From the NCBI RefSeq assembly GCF_015832195.1, contig NC_052016.1, positions 30,215,129 to 30,279,128 on the forward strand: a stretch of 64,000 nt of DNA, in the 5' to 3' direction. The first letter of the stretch is position 1, and the number at the start of each line of letters is the position of its first letter. Positions 37,107-49,683 of this stretch are shown here, in pieces. The position numbers and the translations under genes were made by a program. The notes under the pieces were generated by a model. The model did not search any database. It was not told where the DNA came from and saw only the letters and a program-made list of their open reading frames with translations. The stretch is from Motacilla alba alba. Taxonomy: Eukaryota; Chordata; Aves; Passeriformes; Motacillidae.

Positions 37107-39290
37107 CTGCAGAAGAGAAGTGAGGCCAGGCTGCCATTGCACTTCTGATTCCTAATCCAAGATTTGCTACAAATACTTTAATGGGACCTTTTAAATACAT
37201 TTGTCATCACACATTCCATAAAAAATGAGACAGCAATATTAACTATTCATACACTGAGCACAACTATAATTATCTATATTATGAGTATATATAATTATGG
37301 TCATGTGCAGTATCTGAACAGTTGGTGTTGCTACATGCAGCTGAACTACTCAAGGAGGTCTCATATTCAGAAAATAGCTGGAGAAGCATTGGTAAAAGGG
37401 CAACTAAGCTGAAGGGTAAAGGACCTGGCAAAAAGCATTATTTGTGCTTAGGAAACAAGTGTGTTTGTGAAGAAGCAGTAAGAACTGCTGGTAGGAACAT
37501 CTCAAAATGTTCTCCCAAGAACAGACCAACGTTTACATAGAATGAAATCTGTGCTCCTTTTCCTCCAAGTGTAAAAACTGCAGTGGTTTTATTTTTGGTG
37601 CCAACTTCTAGTATTGTACAACACCTATAACTTGTGTATGCACAGCAGCTCAGCTCCAGAAATGAAGGTTGCTTCATCTTAAGGTAGGCAACCAAAAATA
37701 GAAGCCATCCCCTCCTCTCCTTGAGGTGCAGTTTTGAAAAGAATGAAGTGTGACTGTCAGAAGACCAACAGCTTTGTTCTGAGAGCTAGGTTAGTAATGG
37801 CAATCCCAACCATTATTCCTCCCTTCCCCATACAGGTGTACAGGTTCCTTCCTACAGAGGGAACTCACTATGGCAGAGATGAGTCTGGGCAGCTGTTACC
37901 AAGAAACTCAGAGTATCTGTGAGCATGTTCTCAGCTCTGTTCTCACACTGCAGGAATCAGCCTTCCAAGAGAAGCTGGGAAATGACATGAGCACCATGGT
38001 CCACATCTATAATTTCTTTTCTCTTCTTTTTACCTCCTGTCATTTGCTTTTCTGATTTTTTGTCTTTTCGCCCTGTATCTGCCTCCCACACTCCTTTGGC
38101 ACTACTGTTTTTCCTTGTTGTTCCCTTTCTATTTTTCTTCTTTTCATGACAAGACCAATCTATCTCCCCTCTTTTTACTCCTTGCAATTATTTTCCCTCT
38201 TAAAAGCTGTTGTTGCCTGCTGTGCCTTTAACACTGGCTTTTTAGAAAAAATCAAACTTGCCTCCAACAGCAAATTCCTTGAAAAGTATCCTCACAACAT
38301 AGTCTCCTAGGCATGTTTTTATGTCACTTTTTTGCTCAATTTTTGGCAAAATCTCTCTTCTTTAGTGTGTTAGTCAACAGAACTATTAGTTACCTTGGTT
38401 ACACTTCTAAGCTTTGTCACCTCTGCATAGTCCTGGTATACTTAGCAACAAAAAAACCTCAGAGTATTTTTCTACAGACTTTCTCCTGCACCTCTCTCCT
38501 CACATGAGAATGTTTATAGTAAATTATCCCTCCCCCAAACCAGAATTATTTGGCTCTGAAAAACTACTTACAGTGCTGCAAACTACAAGGAAGATCAGCT
38601 ACAGAACTCTTCAGGAAAACACTGTGAATAAGCAGCAGCAAAAACAGTGCAATTAACTTCAGTTACTCAGTAAGCTCAGAGTAGTACAAGAGTCACTTCA
38701 CAAAAAGTTAGAGGTGTACTTTGGTTTGGCTTGTCCGTGTTGTGTGAATTTGTATTTTTTTGTGCTTTAATCTGAGTCTGTAAAAAAGGTTTTTTCCTGT
38801 TTGCTGTTATATACATTACATGAGATCTTCAGCAGAAGGTGTGGTCTGTGGGTTTGAGGCTGTATCTCCACTGTAATTAGTAGCAACAGTGGTCTAAAGG
38901 TACTAACTGTACAAAGTCAGGAATAAGACTTCATTATATAAATCACTTGTACTAATTTGTCTTGAATGCTGTTTTTGTTTCCACAACCAACAAATTTTGT
39001 GTGTCCTCACATCTAAAACACATAGCAGTAAGATAAAATTCCAACAAAGAGATGAGATACATTGTCAGAAAGTTGACAGGCTGATAAAGGAGGTTACTGG
39101 AAGATTAGGTCTATATAGACAAGAAAATGGTAAGTAAGAGGTGAAACACAAGTATGTAAGGCAAAAAGGCAAAGACTGTATCTGAAACTGGCTTGGAAAT
39201 GTTCATAAAATGCCATTAACCCATGCAGCTCATTGCCATGAGGCATCAATGACATTAAAAGACATTATATACATGGCTTCCAGATGTCAC
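37107..39290. other. Unit-1-specific sequence, no gene seen
   Basis: Nothing convincing was recognised. From about 38.8 kb there are scattered short resemblances to intron 1 of the chemokine genes (for example 39090-39130 against about 49060-49095), suggesting that the degenerate copy described at 39290-39880 extends leftward in decayed form. Confidence 0.35.
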
Positions 39291-39880
39291 AGTTATAGGA
39301 GAGAAAAGAAGAGATTTCTGAGATGCAGGAACTCTCCTTGCATTAAGTTGGAAGCCCACCACTAAGATGAATATTTAATTTGACAAGTTATGTTGCAGCT
39401 GTCTTCAACAGAATTTCCTGCTGTTTTGATCAGAGGAATCAGCTCTGTGTGAGAATTAATTCTAAGCTCACCAGACTGCAGGTGCAACGTGGTTGGGAAT
39501 TCCTGTCTTCATCTTGGACTGGAAATTTGCATCTCACTATGTGTACAGTGGCTGTGGTGTGAGTCTCACTGCTCGTGGCTTCTGTGTTAAGGCAGAAAAG
39601 AAAGTGGTAAAAAGAGCCTCATTTCATTGAGTTTGTGTACTATTGTTCATTTTTAAGATCCTGGTTTTGGCAAAAACATAAGTGGAGTAGTGAGCACTGG
39701 CCATGTGCAGATGATTTAAATTCTGGTGACAAAGAACTGTGTATTTCCTGTCTGTTATTTGTTAGTAGCCGCCATGTGAAGGCATTTCCTGTTCAAATCC
39801 TGTCGTGGCTGAAGTTCTCTGAAATATGTTTCATTTTAGCCAGTTTAAATTTTGCTGGTTTTCTGCTTACTGTGCTGTCT
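39290..39880 (-). pseudogene. XCL1 relic: exon 1 and promoter region
   Basis: This minus-strand segment aligns by eye with the region around exon 1 of both chemokine genes. Shared landmarks include CTCCTTGCATTAA (39333-39347), GTGGCTTCTGTGTTAAGGCAG (39575-39595) matching the 5' UTR, TTCTGGTGACA (39720) and GCATTTCCTGTTCAAA (39782) matching the upstream region. At the start-codon position the relic reads GTG instead of ATG, and about 25 bases of the signal-peptide coding part are missing. It is thus a non-functional remnant, clearly more diverged than the two intact copies are from each other. Confidence 0.65.
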
Positions 39881-41520
39881 ACGTTTTGAATGTGGTACAT
39901 GAAGGGCCCCACAAAAGCACAGAATAACACTTTCTGCCCGACAGACCACTGACAAGATCACACATCAAAGATCAAAGAAAAGGCCACTTTTATTAATGGG
40001 AATAAGGTACCCCAGTCATAATAGCTGTATATTCCAGTGAGTGCTCTCCAGTACTTTAGAAGTGGCTCTAGGAGAGGTACCACACATCCTTTCTGTGGAG
40101 TGGACCTTGACCAAAGTTTAATACTTTCTCCTGACTCCAGGGAGCCCTGGCTAGTACCACAGTGTGCTTGGGCTGGCTGAGGGAAAGCATGGAAGACATG
40201 TTCTCTCCTGCAGAACATAACCATCACCACAAGCCACCTCATGAATCCTGCTTTGGAACAGGGGTTCTGCTAGGAGCCAAAGGGAAGTCTGTGGGCTCTG
40301 AAGCAAAACACATTTAAGAGTTTGCAAATATGTTCATGTAATTCCAGACTGTCATCTGAAGTCCTGAGAGCTCTTAAATGGTTTTTGAGATGGGAAATGC
40401 CACCCAGCTATAGCTCTACTAAAACCTGTAGCTGTAACCATAAAGCTTCTTGCAGAGTTTTCTGAGTGATAATTGTTTCTTATGTCTCTACTTTAAAAGA
40501 CACATTTGTGTAATTTTCATTCGCTACAAGTAGTCACAGTAGGGAGGAACCAACCAATCTGAGCTTAAAGAGTGAAGTTTACCCCAGTTATTTTTTTCCA
40601 GTTGGATAATATTTTTATTTTAAAAGTTAAATCTGTACCCATAAAAAATATGCCTCCAAGCAAGATTTTTATAATCGTATAATGAACTGTATCCAGTAAG
40701 TAATTACCACTTCACTTTTTTCTAGGGTAATAAGAATCTTGAAATGGAGATCTGTGATATTTTGCCAGATTAGTTGCTTAACTCATTTGGTATTATTACA
40801 AGTCCTTCTGGGCAGACAAGGTCTCCCTCATGAGAGATACTGATGCTAGCAGGCCTTTATAAATGAAATCTGAACCAGACAGCAGCTCATGAAAAGTACC
40901 CCAAGGTTAGTGCCAGGTGAATTGGTGACTCATAGCATGGGAATTCCTGTTCAGGGTTTATTTATAGGCAGGTATTAACCCTGGAGGTTGACTGAAGCCC
41001 TAACAGTAATTTTCTTTTTACATTGCACAAAAAGGCACTGGGCACTTATCACTTGAGGGGTTCTGTGTGAGTCAGTGTTGTTCCACTTGGAAATAGCAGA
41101 GTAATTTTCTAATGGCTTCAGAGCAGTGAGCATGTTCGAGCTGACAACACAGTGGATGTTATGTGGCAGAGGGTGAGAAACCAGTAGGTATTTTTCCCCA
41201 TTGAGGAGCTTATAAAAAACTTGCCTTGAACATGTGTCCACTTGTGTGCATTCATGTTCTCGTGCACTCTTACCATCACTCTTTTCAACACCAATCTCTC
41301 AGAGAGACTCCAAGTCTTAGGCTTAGTCTTATGACAATTAGCATTCCTGAGAAAACTGTAGCTCCAGAGCGGAACCAAACGTCAGAAACCCAGAGGGAAC
41401 AAAAGAGTTACTGGATTTCAGTGTTGCAGTTTCTAAGTAGCTTTTGAGGTGTTTTTTCCTTGAGTTTTTAAGGAATTAATGCAAGAAATATTCAATATAA
41501 TACATAATATTCAACCTAAA
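39881..41520. other. Unit-1-specific sequence, no gene seen
   Basis: No exon, RNA gene or element recognised. The short frames on both strands carry no domain. Confidence 0.4.
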
Positions 41521-41599
41521 TCAAATAACAGACAAACATGTACAAAAATGAACAATAAATGATTAGGAGAGCAGGACATGAGTTTGTATTTTTGGAGTC

Positions 41600-42413
41600 C
41601 TTTCCTTGTGCCTTGGTGACAGGACCAGCCACTTCCTTTGTGTCGGGTCTTCTGCCCACCCAGGGACGCCAGATGTCAGTTCTTCTGCCCACCCAGGGAC
41701 GCCAGATGTGGGGTTTTCCAGCCCACCCAGGGACGCCAGATGTGGGGTTTCCAGTCCCGGATTGGGGTGACCCCAAAAGATGGAAAAGTCCCTCCTCCAA
41801 CCCGTGCCTTCAAAGAAAGTCTCAGTAGTCCTCTGTTGTCCGGTCTCAAGGTAGTTTATTGTTGGTTATCTAAAAGATTCTTCTCCTGAACTGCTGTGGC
41901 CCGTTCAGCAGGTCAGACAAAGGCACACTGCCCTCCCAGGGGGCTGGTGCCATCTTTTATATCATACATTACATACTACATGTTTATACTTTTCCCCCAG
42001 TGCCTACTATCTATATTGAATGGTGACTTTCTACTCTAATCCAATCTGTGAGTGCCAACATCACCAAAGACATGGAGGCTAGGAAGGAGAAAGAAAGAGG
42101 ACAGGGCACACCCAAATCCCTCCATCTTAGAACTCCTGACCCCCATGTACAAAACTTGGACCCCTGCGTACAAGGCTTAAACCCCCCCTGTACAGCACTC
42201 AAAAATCCTTCCTTTCACTTCGTGACTACTTCTACTACAATACCTAAACTTGTGTGTGTGGCTTGTAATTCTTCATACAGAGTTAGTAATTTGCTCCACG
42301 GGCTAAGATCAAAACCCCACGTGTGTCTTTGGCTGCATGCCAGGGTCTCAGAGCCCCCCTGCCAGCGGCTCTGGCCATCCAGGGCACCCAGAGGGATGTT
42401 CTGGATTCCGACA
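41600..42413 (-). mobile_element. 5' LTR plus truncated leader of an ERV with triplicated primer-binding site
   Basis: On the minus strand an LTR runs from TGTCGGAATCC at 42413 to CCCCACA at 41741 (673 bp). It has a TATA-like GATATAAAAG near 41955 and AATAAA near 41857 (CAACAATAAACTACC). Two bases later comes an 18-base primer-binding site matching the 3' end of tRNA-Asn(GTT). Only a short leader follows before the element becomes unrecognisable, so gag, pol and the 3' LTR are missing here. Plus-strand frames of up to 175 codons across it are antisense chance frames. Confidence 0.8.
41641..41740 (-). repeat. Tandem triplication of tRNA-Asn primer-binding site
   Basis: The 18-mer GCCCACCCAGGGACGCCA occurs on the plus strand at 41654-41671, 41687-41704 and 41721-41738, with a period of 33-34 bases. 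On the minus strand each is TGGCGTCCCTGGGTGGGC, complementary to the 3' end of tRNA-Asn including CCA. The spacer next to the LTR-proximal site repeats the last 14 or so bases of the LTR (TGGAAAACCCCACA) plus TC, so the unit is LTR end plus primer site. A partial fourth unit lacks the primer site. Confidence 0.85.
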
Positions 42414-43261
42414 CCTTTGCATAGCAAACATGTAATAATTTGGTCTAGGCTCATTCCTTCTCACGCGGGTGGGAAGGAAAACCAAAACTTTTCCAAGAAG
42501 GAGCCTGCTGTGCACCCCCATTTTTCTGTTGTTCCTTTAAAAGATCTAAGAGTAGAGGCTACATGCAGGCCTTGAACCAGAAATGCAAATATCTCAAGTA
42601 AGCCTCACAAAGTTAAAAGGTTTATTTAAATTGCAATCCCACACTTGGTTTGGAATAGCTATTTACTGTTTCATACAACAGTAAATGGAAGGGAAAGTAA
42701 ACCATGACATAACAGTAGAATACTTTTTTAATCTTCTGTGCAGTGTCTGTAGGAGTTGTCTTGGTAAGTCTCTTCCCTTTTTCTCAGATCCTCTAACCAA
42801 ACTAAAAGTTGTGGGTGGATAGATAGCAAGAGGTGGTAAAAGACAGACAGAAATAGCTCTCAACATGAGAAAGGGCCATCGTGGCCATGGACACCCACAG
42901 GCAGTAAGAGCAGTCAGAGGTGCCCTTTGAAGCCAGAGGCCAGGTGCTACTGCAGGAAATACCTTGGAATTACCTGTTCCCTGGGACATGCAACAGTGAT
43001 GGTGCTGGCCACAGAACACTCTATAGAGAGCTTTATAGTGCCCTACAAATCATGCCCAGATAAAATTTGTGTTTTGAATTACACTGACAAACATCTGCAA
43101 ATTAGTAATTTTAGATGTTTCCTGTTTGCTCACACGCACATCTTTGGTAGTGGATAAGTGCAGTTGAGGGCTTCCAGGTTTATGGCACCTCTTTTAAGCT
43201 TCTTTTTCTAAGGTGAAGAGACACTTAGTGGACATGCAGTGCCACTAAGGGAGCTGCTAAA

Positions 43262-43312
43262 TTAATTAAATATTAAATTAATTAAATATTAGAAATTAAT
43301 TAAATAAATCAA
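43262..43312. repeat. A/T-rich tandem repeat (16-bp unit)
   Basis: The unit AAATTAATTAAATATT occurs twice in a row and is followed by a third, imperfect copy. It is a simple minisatellite-like tract. Confidence 0.7.
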
Positions 43313-43617
43313 ATGCTTTATTAAGGACTTAATGGCAGATACTTCATACCACTTTCTGCTGAAATGGCTCCTTGTTGACCCTTTTATATTTTTACTCTCT
43401 TTCCCTTTTCCTGTACTCACTTGCCATAGAATTTGAATTACGTCTTTGGCAGCAAATACCAACAGTTTGGGTTAAGTAATCAATTAGTTTGCAATTTAGA
43501 ATATAAGCTTTAGCATTCTGAAATGCATGCACTACATTTTTCCACAGGAATGAGAGAAGAAAATATTTGTGTTTGCTAAATTAACGTGTCTTGCTTTTAT
43601 ACCATTCACCAGTATTT

Positions 43618-43674
43618 GTATCTCTGTACATCACTGATGCCATTTCAAATAGCATCATTGATGTACAGAGGTAC
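43618..43674. repeat. Near-perfect 23-bp inverted repeat (hairpin)
   Basis: The left arm at 43618-43640 and the right arm at 43652-43674 are complementary at 21 of 23 positions, with one of the two exceptions a G-T wobble, around an 11-base A/T-rich loop. Transcribed from either strand it would fold into a strong stem of precursor-microRNA-like but short size. It could also be a remnant of a small inverted-repeat transposon. Confidence 0.8.
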
Positions 43675-46600
43675 CCAGTCCTCCTCCATTTTCTTCTTCC
43701 CACTTAGGGTCTCGAGCAATCTGTTAAAATAGGTAGTCTACTGATGAAAACCTCCAGCATAAAGCAAAGCACAAAAGGTAGTCAGAAGTTATGTAAAAAA
43801 CCAAGCAAAAACAAAACCAAGAAACTCCAAAAATCAACCAATATCCCTAACTGGGGTCTAGGGGTTGAATGTTGTGTTAGCAGTTTTCAGGAAAGCTGAT
43901 GATCGTTGTAAACCTTTAACTTTCTGGTTCCTTAATTATAAATAAATAGTGAAAAGAATACAGCAGCAGCTATGTAAAGTCATTGCCTAGGAAGAATTAC
44001 TGCTTTTGTGCCAAAAAGCCAGCGGGCCCAAAGGGGTGGGTAATTGCCCTGTCTGCCTCTGCTGAAGTGAGGGAAGGTGTGAATACTTACACAGCCTGGG
44101 GGCTTGTCCACTGTGCTCTCTGCTGCCTTTCCTCTGCACCAAAGATCCAAAGAGAGTGCATCTCTTAAGTCTCCGTGGAAACTTAAGTTGTGTGGGACAG
44201 GAAAGACATAGTTGATTTGTTTCAAATATTGATGCCCACTGGTCTGCCCACGTGTATCTGGAGAGTCCTTTGTGGCAAAGTGGTGCACGGGTATTACAAA
44301 AGGAGTCAAATAAACTCGGCTGAAATTTAGCAAAGGTTGAGCAAGAAGAGAAACGGTGACCATGAGTCCCCTGTTCTTTCCCTCACTTGGAGAAGAAATG
44401 TTGGGTAGCCAGGACCTGGGAGAACATCAGTTCAACCACAGCCCCAAATCTTCAAATATACTTTATACCCTAAGCCTAATTTTCGTGGGTTTTGTGTGTT
44501 TTGCTCTTTTGTAGGTGTTTTCTAAGATGTTGGAAAGACCAAGACTATGGTTCCTACTTTCCTCCAACACAAGAGCAGCACTCTGGCTCTTTATTTTGCA
44601 TTTTCTTTTTGCATTGTGTGTATGAAAAGGAGGTTTAATCATGTTTTCCATTCTTTCTTTTGAGAATCTTAGGAAAAAGTGCTGTGGAGAAACAGTGCTA
44701 TTACAGATGAACTTCCAGATTATCCACAGCTAGAGTTGACAAAAATAGCCCACAGCTGGAACTATAGTAAGGACTGGGGTAAGGAGCAGTGAGGGAAAGA
44801 CAGAGAAGCTCCTGGAGTTTAATGTTGGAGTAGGAAGAGATACTGAGAGCCCTGATCACCAATAGTAATTAAATGTCAAGGACTGTGTAAGGATCTCTAT
44901 AGATCTTGCAAGGTATAACAAACAAGGAGTAATTGTTAAGTAGGATGATTCACTCTTAAAAATTCTTAATCATTCTATGAATTTTGATGAGGATGAACAG
45001 ATAAAAAGTATTAATTGCTACATGATGGTTAATATATCCTCAGGTTGGGAGAGTCCTAATTAAAAAAAATTATATTCACTTTAGCAAGATTTGTTCCAGG
45101 ATATGATATGATACTATTAAGTATGAGAATAGGCATTAAGATTCTGCCTGTAAAAAGCATACTAGATAGTTCGGGTTCTGGATGAATTTCTTCTGTCAGT
45201 TGATGGTATCTATCTGCGAGTGTTTACCATAAAAATGGTTTTATAGGGGACCTAGTTTATAGCCTACAAATACTCTGGTGATGCTGAAGGGAACAGAAGT
45301 GTTTCTGTTGTCTACAGTATGAGGATCTGGGGCTTTGAGATCAGCAATTCAAAATTATTGAGCACAATTTATATAGCGTGATACTCCAGTAATATCTTAC
45401 TGTCAACATTTCTTTCTACCTGTAAAGCTCTCCTTGCAAAGTTTGTCTCAACAACTATTTTTCTCTAGTCTTGTTGATATTGAGAACTTAAATAAAGAAG
45501 CAAAACTCCCCATAACAGAGACTCAATAGCTTGCCTTGGTCTGTTGTGTAGTGTAACACATACGATCATCCTTCTTTTCCCTGCCTCGGCAATGACACTA
45601 TTAAAAACCTGTCCTAGATAGTGAAAACTAGATCTGTTGCCCCACACAGGACTGAGCTCTGACAAAATGTGAAGCACAAGAGACAAATTCTGTCTAAAGT
45701 CTTGACCAGAGCAGTGAACTGTAAAGACTGTCTTTTAGAGTAGTCTGACCTTATTTCTGTGGTGCAGTTTGGAAGTGCTGCAGTTCCATGAGTATCACTA
45801 AGAGGTTACGTAGGATGAAAAGCCCATAGATTAGCAGCAGTGCAGGCTCTGTCCATATGGTAATATGCGGGGAACTTCATTCCAGAAGCACCTCTGCCTA
45901 TACCTCTTCTCTACCCCTAAAAGTCCTCAAATGCCATCTTTTCTCTCTCTGAGCAGAGCTCTTCAGTTTCTGCTTCTAATAAAGTGGGGACCACCCAAGG
46001 ATGGTATGAACTTTGTTTCTGAAGTATGTGAACTTTTGAAGAGGTATGGACTGAAATGTGAGCTGAAATATGATGTAGAAAGCTTGGAATCAGATCATTC
46101 CAAAGCCATCTGAGTAATGAGTTAGCAATAGTGTCAGCTCTAGCCCAACCAGCCCATGAGTTCCCAGATTTGTGGTGTCATCTTGGGACCTGTTTCAGCA
46201 GTATCCATCTGCATTATAATCCTGCAAGCAAACTTGCCATTTGATTCAGATTTATAGTAAGTTTATTAAAATTTAAAGTCTTCTGTTAGTAGTATGTACC
46301 AGTTTTAAGATATTTCAATATACATAGTTCTCTAGGACAGGGAGTTCCTATGAGTTTGTGAAATACAGATTCCAGCCATGGTTTGTTCTTATTCAGAAAA
46401 AAGGAATGGGAAAAGCAAACCAATTGTTTCACATTTGTTTCACATGAGGGCAAAACTGAAGTAACTTCACAGCTGGCATTGGTAGGATAAGGCTTCCCCA
46501 GGGCAAGACCGAGCAGGGTTACATTCACTGAGTTACCCTGAATTACTCCATATCATCCCTTGGTGAGAATATTCACACCCCTTTGTGAACTGAGCTTATA

Positions 46601-47036
46601 GTGCAATACTGTGTGTAAAAATAGAAGACTCAATGATCATCTTCTGAATATGGCACTGATCAGGTGATAGCCAGAAGCATGGACTCAGTTTGTGTAGGTT
46701 ATATAGGTGTGACTGACTAACTTAGACAGCACCTTCTTAAAAGTAGCACCCAATGCAGAATGATCTGGTCACCATCAGCATGGAGGTCTGCACTCTCCCA
46801 GCTCTGTGGGCGGTCATCCTCACTACACTGTGTTAAACTATCAGTCATTTACCGTTAAATGCCATCCTGGTCAGGACAGCAAGGATGAGATGATATTGCC
46901 ATTCAGCTGTACATATATATTGGCAAGAAATTCAGAAAATAAACAGAATAATAGAGTTCAACCATAAAATGAAGAGGTCTGCAGGCATTCAACCAGTGAT
47001 GAATAGATTCTGGAGAGTCTGTGTTTGTTTCAAGAT

Positions 47037-47042
47037 TTTATT
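47037..47042 (-). terminator. Poly(A) signal of XCL1-like gene 1
   Basis: AATAAA on the minus strand in the context AGCAATAAAATC, about 100 bases after the stop codon at 47140-47142. Copy 2 uses a different hexamer, because the downstream sequences differ here. Confidence 0.6.
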
Positions 47043-47139
47043 GCTACTTAATAAATAGGAAATAAAAGCAGCTAGTAAGGTTTCCTTGTTTCTTGCAGCA
47101 CTGATGTTGATTCCAGCTGGTTGGCCTTAGAAGCTTGGA

Positions 47140-49621
47140 TTATTTGCGTTTGGCAGCACGGCTTTCATCTATTCTCTTTATAGCAGCTTGAACCCACTTC
47201 TGATTAGCACTTACACAGATCCTGATACCTCCCGCATTGATGAACCTATCAAAAAAGGACAGCAAACCAGCTGGGCATTAAATTCCAGTCTCTAAACCCA
47301 AGTCTGTTCTAGGTTTTGATGCACAACGTGAGGAAAAATGTGGTAAAACAATATGAAATGCTGGAGTTTGTAAATGTTAGCAAGAATAACACCAGTTAGT
47401 GATGTCAGTTCCCCGTTCATGGCATAGGTACATATGTAGCATACGTGGTCATGTACATATAGACTGATTTTAGATAAATGAGCATACCTTCTCTTCTGGG
47501 ACTTTATGCTAAATCTTGATGAACATTTATCTCCCAGGAGCAGATCCCAGATGTGATAAAAATGCATGCATTTGAGCTCAGAGGACCAAACACAGCTCCT
47601 GGCAAGACTCAGAGTTACCCCATACTCTTTTACATTATTTTTCCCCTTGACTTAGTTCATGCATGGAGCCTCTGACTGCTCTGCCCTTGTTGAGATTATT
47701 CCCCACTCACTGGGCACAAAGATGTGAGCTGGTCAGTGAGCTTCCTGCCATTGTTTATGAGCAGAACATATCTCTCAGCTCTCTGAGGCCTGCTCCTCTC
47801 CCCTCACTCCCTCAGGTGCCGTGTGGCATGGAAGAACTGGAAGGGTGACCTGGACTAGCCAGATTTAGTGAGTTGGGCCAGCAGAATTGTCTTCTGCTGC
47901 CCCTTCCCTATTTGATGGTTTTGTGTTTGCATAAGGAAGTCTGAAGGGTGCATGAGATACTTACATGATGGCATCTGTTGGTACTTGTTGCTTTTCATAG
48001 CTCACAAGATTTCGGATGTTCAACTGCTTTGTAGACAGAGTTACACACCTGAATTTGCGCATGGGCTGACTGCTAACGCTCCCTAGAAGGGAGAAATAGA
48101 TAAATTACAAAGGGAGTAAATACTTTTATTGATACTTAGCCATAATTGCTTAATAAACTATGAATTCCAGAAGATTTCCAGTTGTGGTTAGACCATGAGA
48201 GTCTCATGATGTACAGCCACTATATCAGTTATACCAGAGAGACTAAGCTATTTTTTGTGATGCCTCCTACCATCTCTAAAGTATTGTCTATCCCTATGGA
48301 GTCACTGCTTCCGTTATAGTAAAAGAAGTTGACATCATTCATAATTAAGTCTGCATCATCTGCAAGTATGTACCCATATGGAAGTAACATTTAGAACTGG
48401 CACTTTATTGGGTGGATTTACACATATCTTTTGAATATGGATTAGTAATTCCTCTTATTTTCCAAGTGAAGAAAAGGAAAGCAAGGCTACTTCTCTCACA
48501 TTCAATAGTATTATTAACAAAAATTGTTAACAGAAAGGGATGTAGCTGGAGAGGTAGTGGGTCAGCCTGAAGGCTGTGTAGCTTCACAGTCCTGTGAATG
48601 CTTAGCAGGTCTCAGTTTGGATTTGGTGTGGGTTTGTGAGGATACCTTTTCTCTGTGTTTCTGAGTGCATATTTGTGGATTTGCATGTAGCTTGCGTATC
48701 AGTGGTTTATGTGAAATCTACTTGTGATGAGATGATGCTTGTAATGGATCTATGTTCGTGTTTCTCCATGATCCATGGAGCCTAATCCAAAAGTCACTGA
48801 GCTAACCAGCACTGCAGAGAAACTTATGTAAAGCATGGCTAATAAACATAGCTCATCTCAGTGTTGATAACTGCTTTGAAAGAAGATGCTCAGTTGTATG
48901 ATTCAGTGGAAAGAGAAGATATTGTATAAATCTATTACTCCCCTTTTTAGGTATTGTTCTTATTTTTCCTGCCTGTACAAAAAAGTTTATCTAGAAACAA
49001 GTGAATAAACAATGTGGAACTTATAAACAATGAAGAACTTCTTAAAATGTAGATATTAGAAAGATTAAGACTGTATAATTAGAGGAAGACATATAACAGT
49101 TAATACACTACAATTCATATAAAAGTAATCTACCTGGGAAAAGGAAAATTTATGTCTTATCCAAGTAATATTTTTCATGAAATGTTATTAACCTATAGTA
49201 CACACAGGTATATGGAATCAGTAAGACTAAAAGACACTGTGCCTTCAAGATTTTTTTGTTTGTCAATCAACAAATCTTCAAGATTTATTGATTTTAAGTG
49301 GGAAACCATTGCACAGAAACCTTATAAGGGCCCTAGGCACAGAATCTCTCCTTGCATTAATGCAGAAACCAACCACCATCTGGCAGGACATCAGATGAAA
49401 TTGCTCATAAGCTGCCTTTCTTGCAGATTTCATCTGGATGTCTTGTGTGTTTTATCATATAAAACAGCTGTCTGCAACAATAAATTTTGCTTATGAGACC
49501 ACAGATGCGGTGTGGAGCAATTCTTGTCCTCCTCTTGAGTTGCAAACTTACCTTTGACCATGTGCACAGTGAAGACACCAAGCCAGAAGAGGAGCAGGAT
49601 TGCTGCAGTGTGGAGCTTCAT
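47140..49621 (-). CDS. XCL1: Lymphotactin-like C chemokine, copy 1 (three exons, 97 aa)
   Basis: Exons are 49552-49621, 47965-48082 and 47140-47245, all with GT-AG introns (donor GTAAGT twice; acceptors CTTCTAG and TTGATAG). The coding length is 294 bases. The product has a hydrophobic signal peptide (MKLHTAAILLLFWLGVFTV), then a chemokine domain with only two cysteines, Cys36 (FRCVTL) and Cys73 (IRICVS). That single disulfide is the hallmark of the C (XC) subfamily. A helix-like WVQAAIKRID and a basic tail KRK end the protein. It lacks the long mucin-like tail of mammalian lymphotactin. XCL1 is a secreted ligand of XCR1 that attracts cross-presenting dendritic cells. I chose the ATG at 49621 because it starts the signal peptide about 60 bases below a TATA box. 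The orthology is by motif and exon pattern. Confidence 0.92.
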
Positions 49622-49683
49622 CGCTGTGGCTTCTGTTTCAAGGCAGAGTAGAAATTGTCTACTGTCAGTCCCCTTTCATAGGG

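Larger units (their letters stand above)
42414..45707. other. Unit-1-specific sequence, no gene seen
   Basis: No gene recognised. It contains an A/T-rich tandem repeat at 43262-43312 and a hairpin at 43618-43674. A 127-codon minus frame at 43980-44363 has no recognised domain. Confidence 0.4.

Noticed and set aside
42048..42575. 175-codon plus-strand open frame
   Set aside because: It runs antisense to the LTR at 41741-42413 and into its flank; composition is that of the LTR, not of a protein.
43980..44363. 127-codon minus-strand frame
   Set aside because: Longest frame in its region but no recognisable motif or signal; a chance frame is expected in 64 kb.
49152..49496. 114-codon frame repeated almost identically at 59283-59627
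   Set aside because: Both copies are antisense to intron 1 of the chemokine genes. Their similarity is explained by the recent duplication of the whole block, not by coding constraint.
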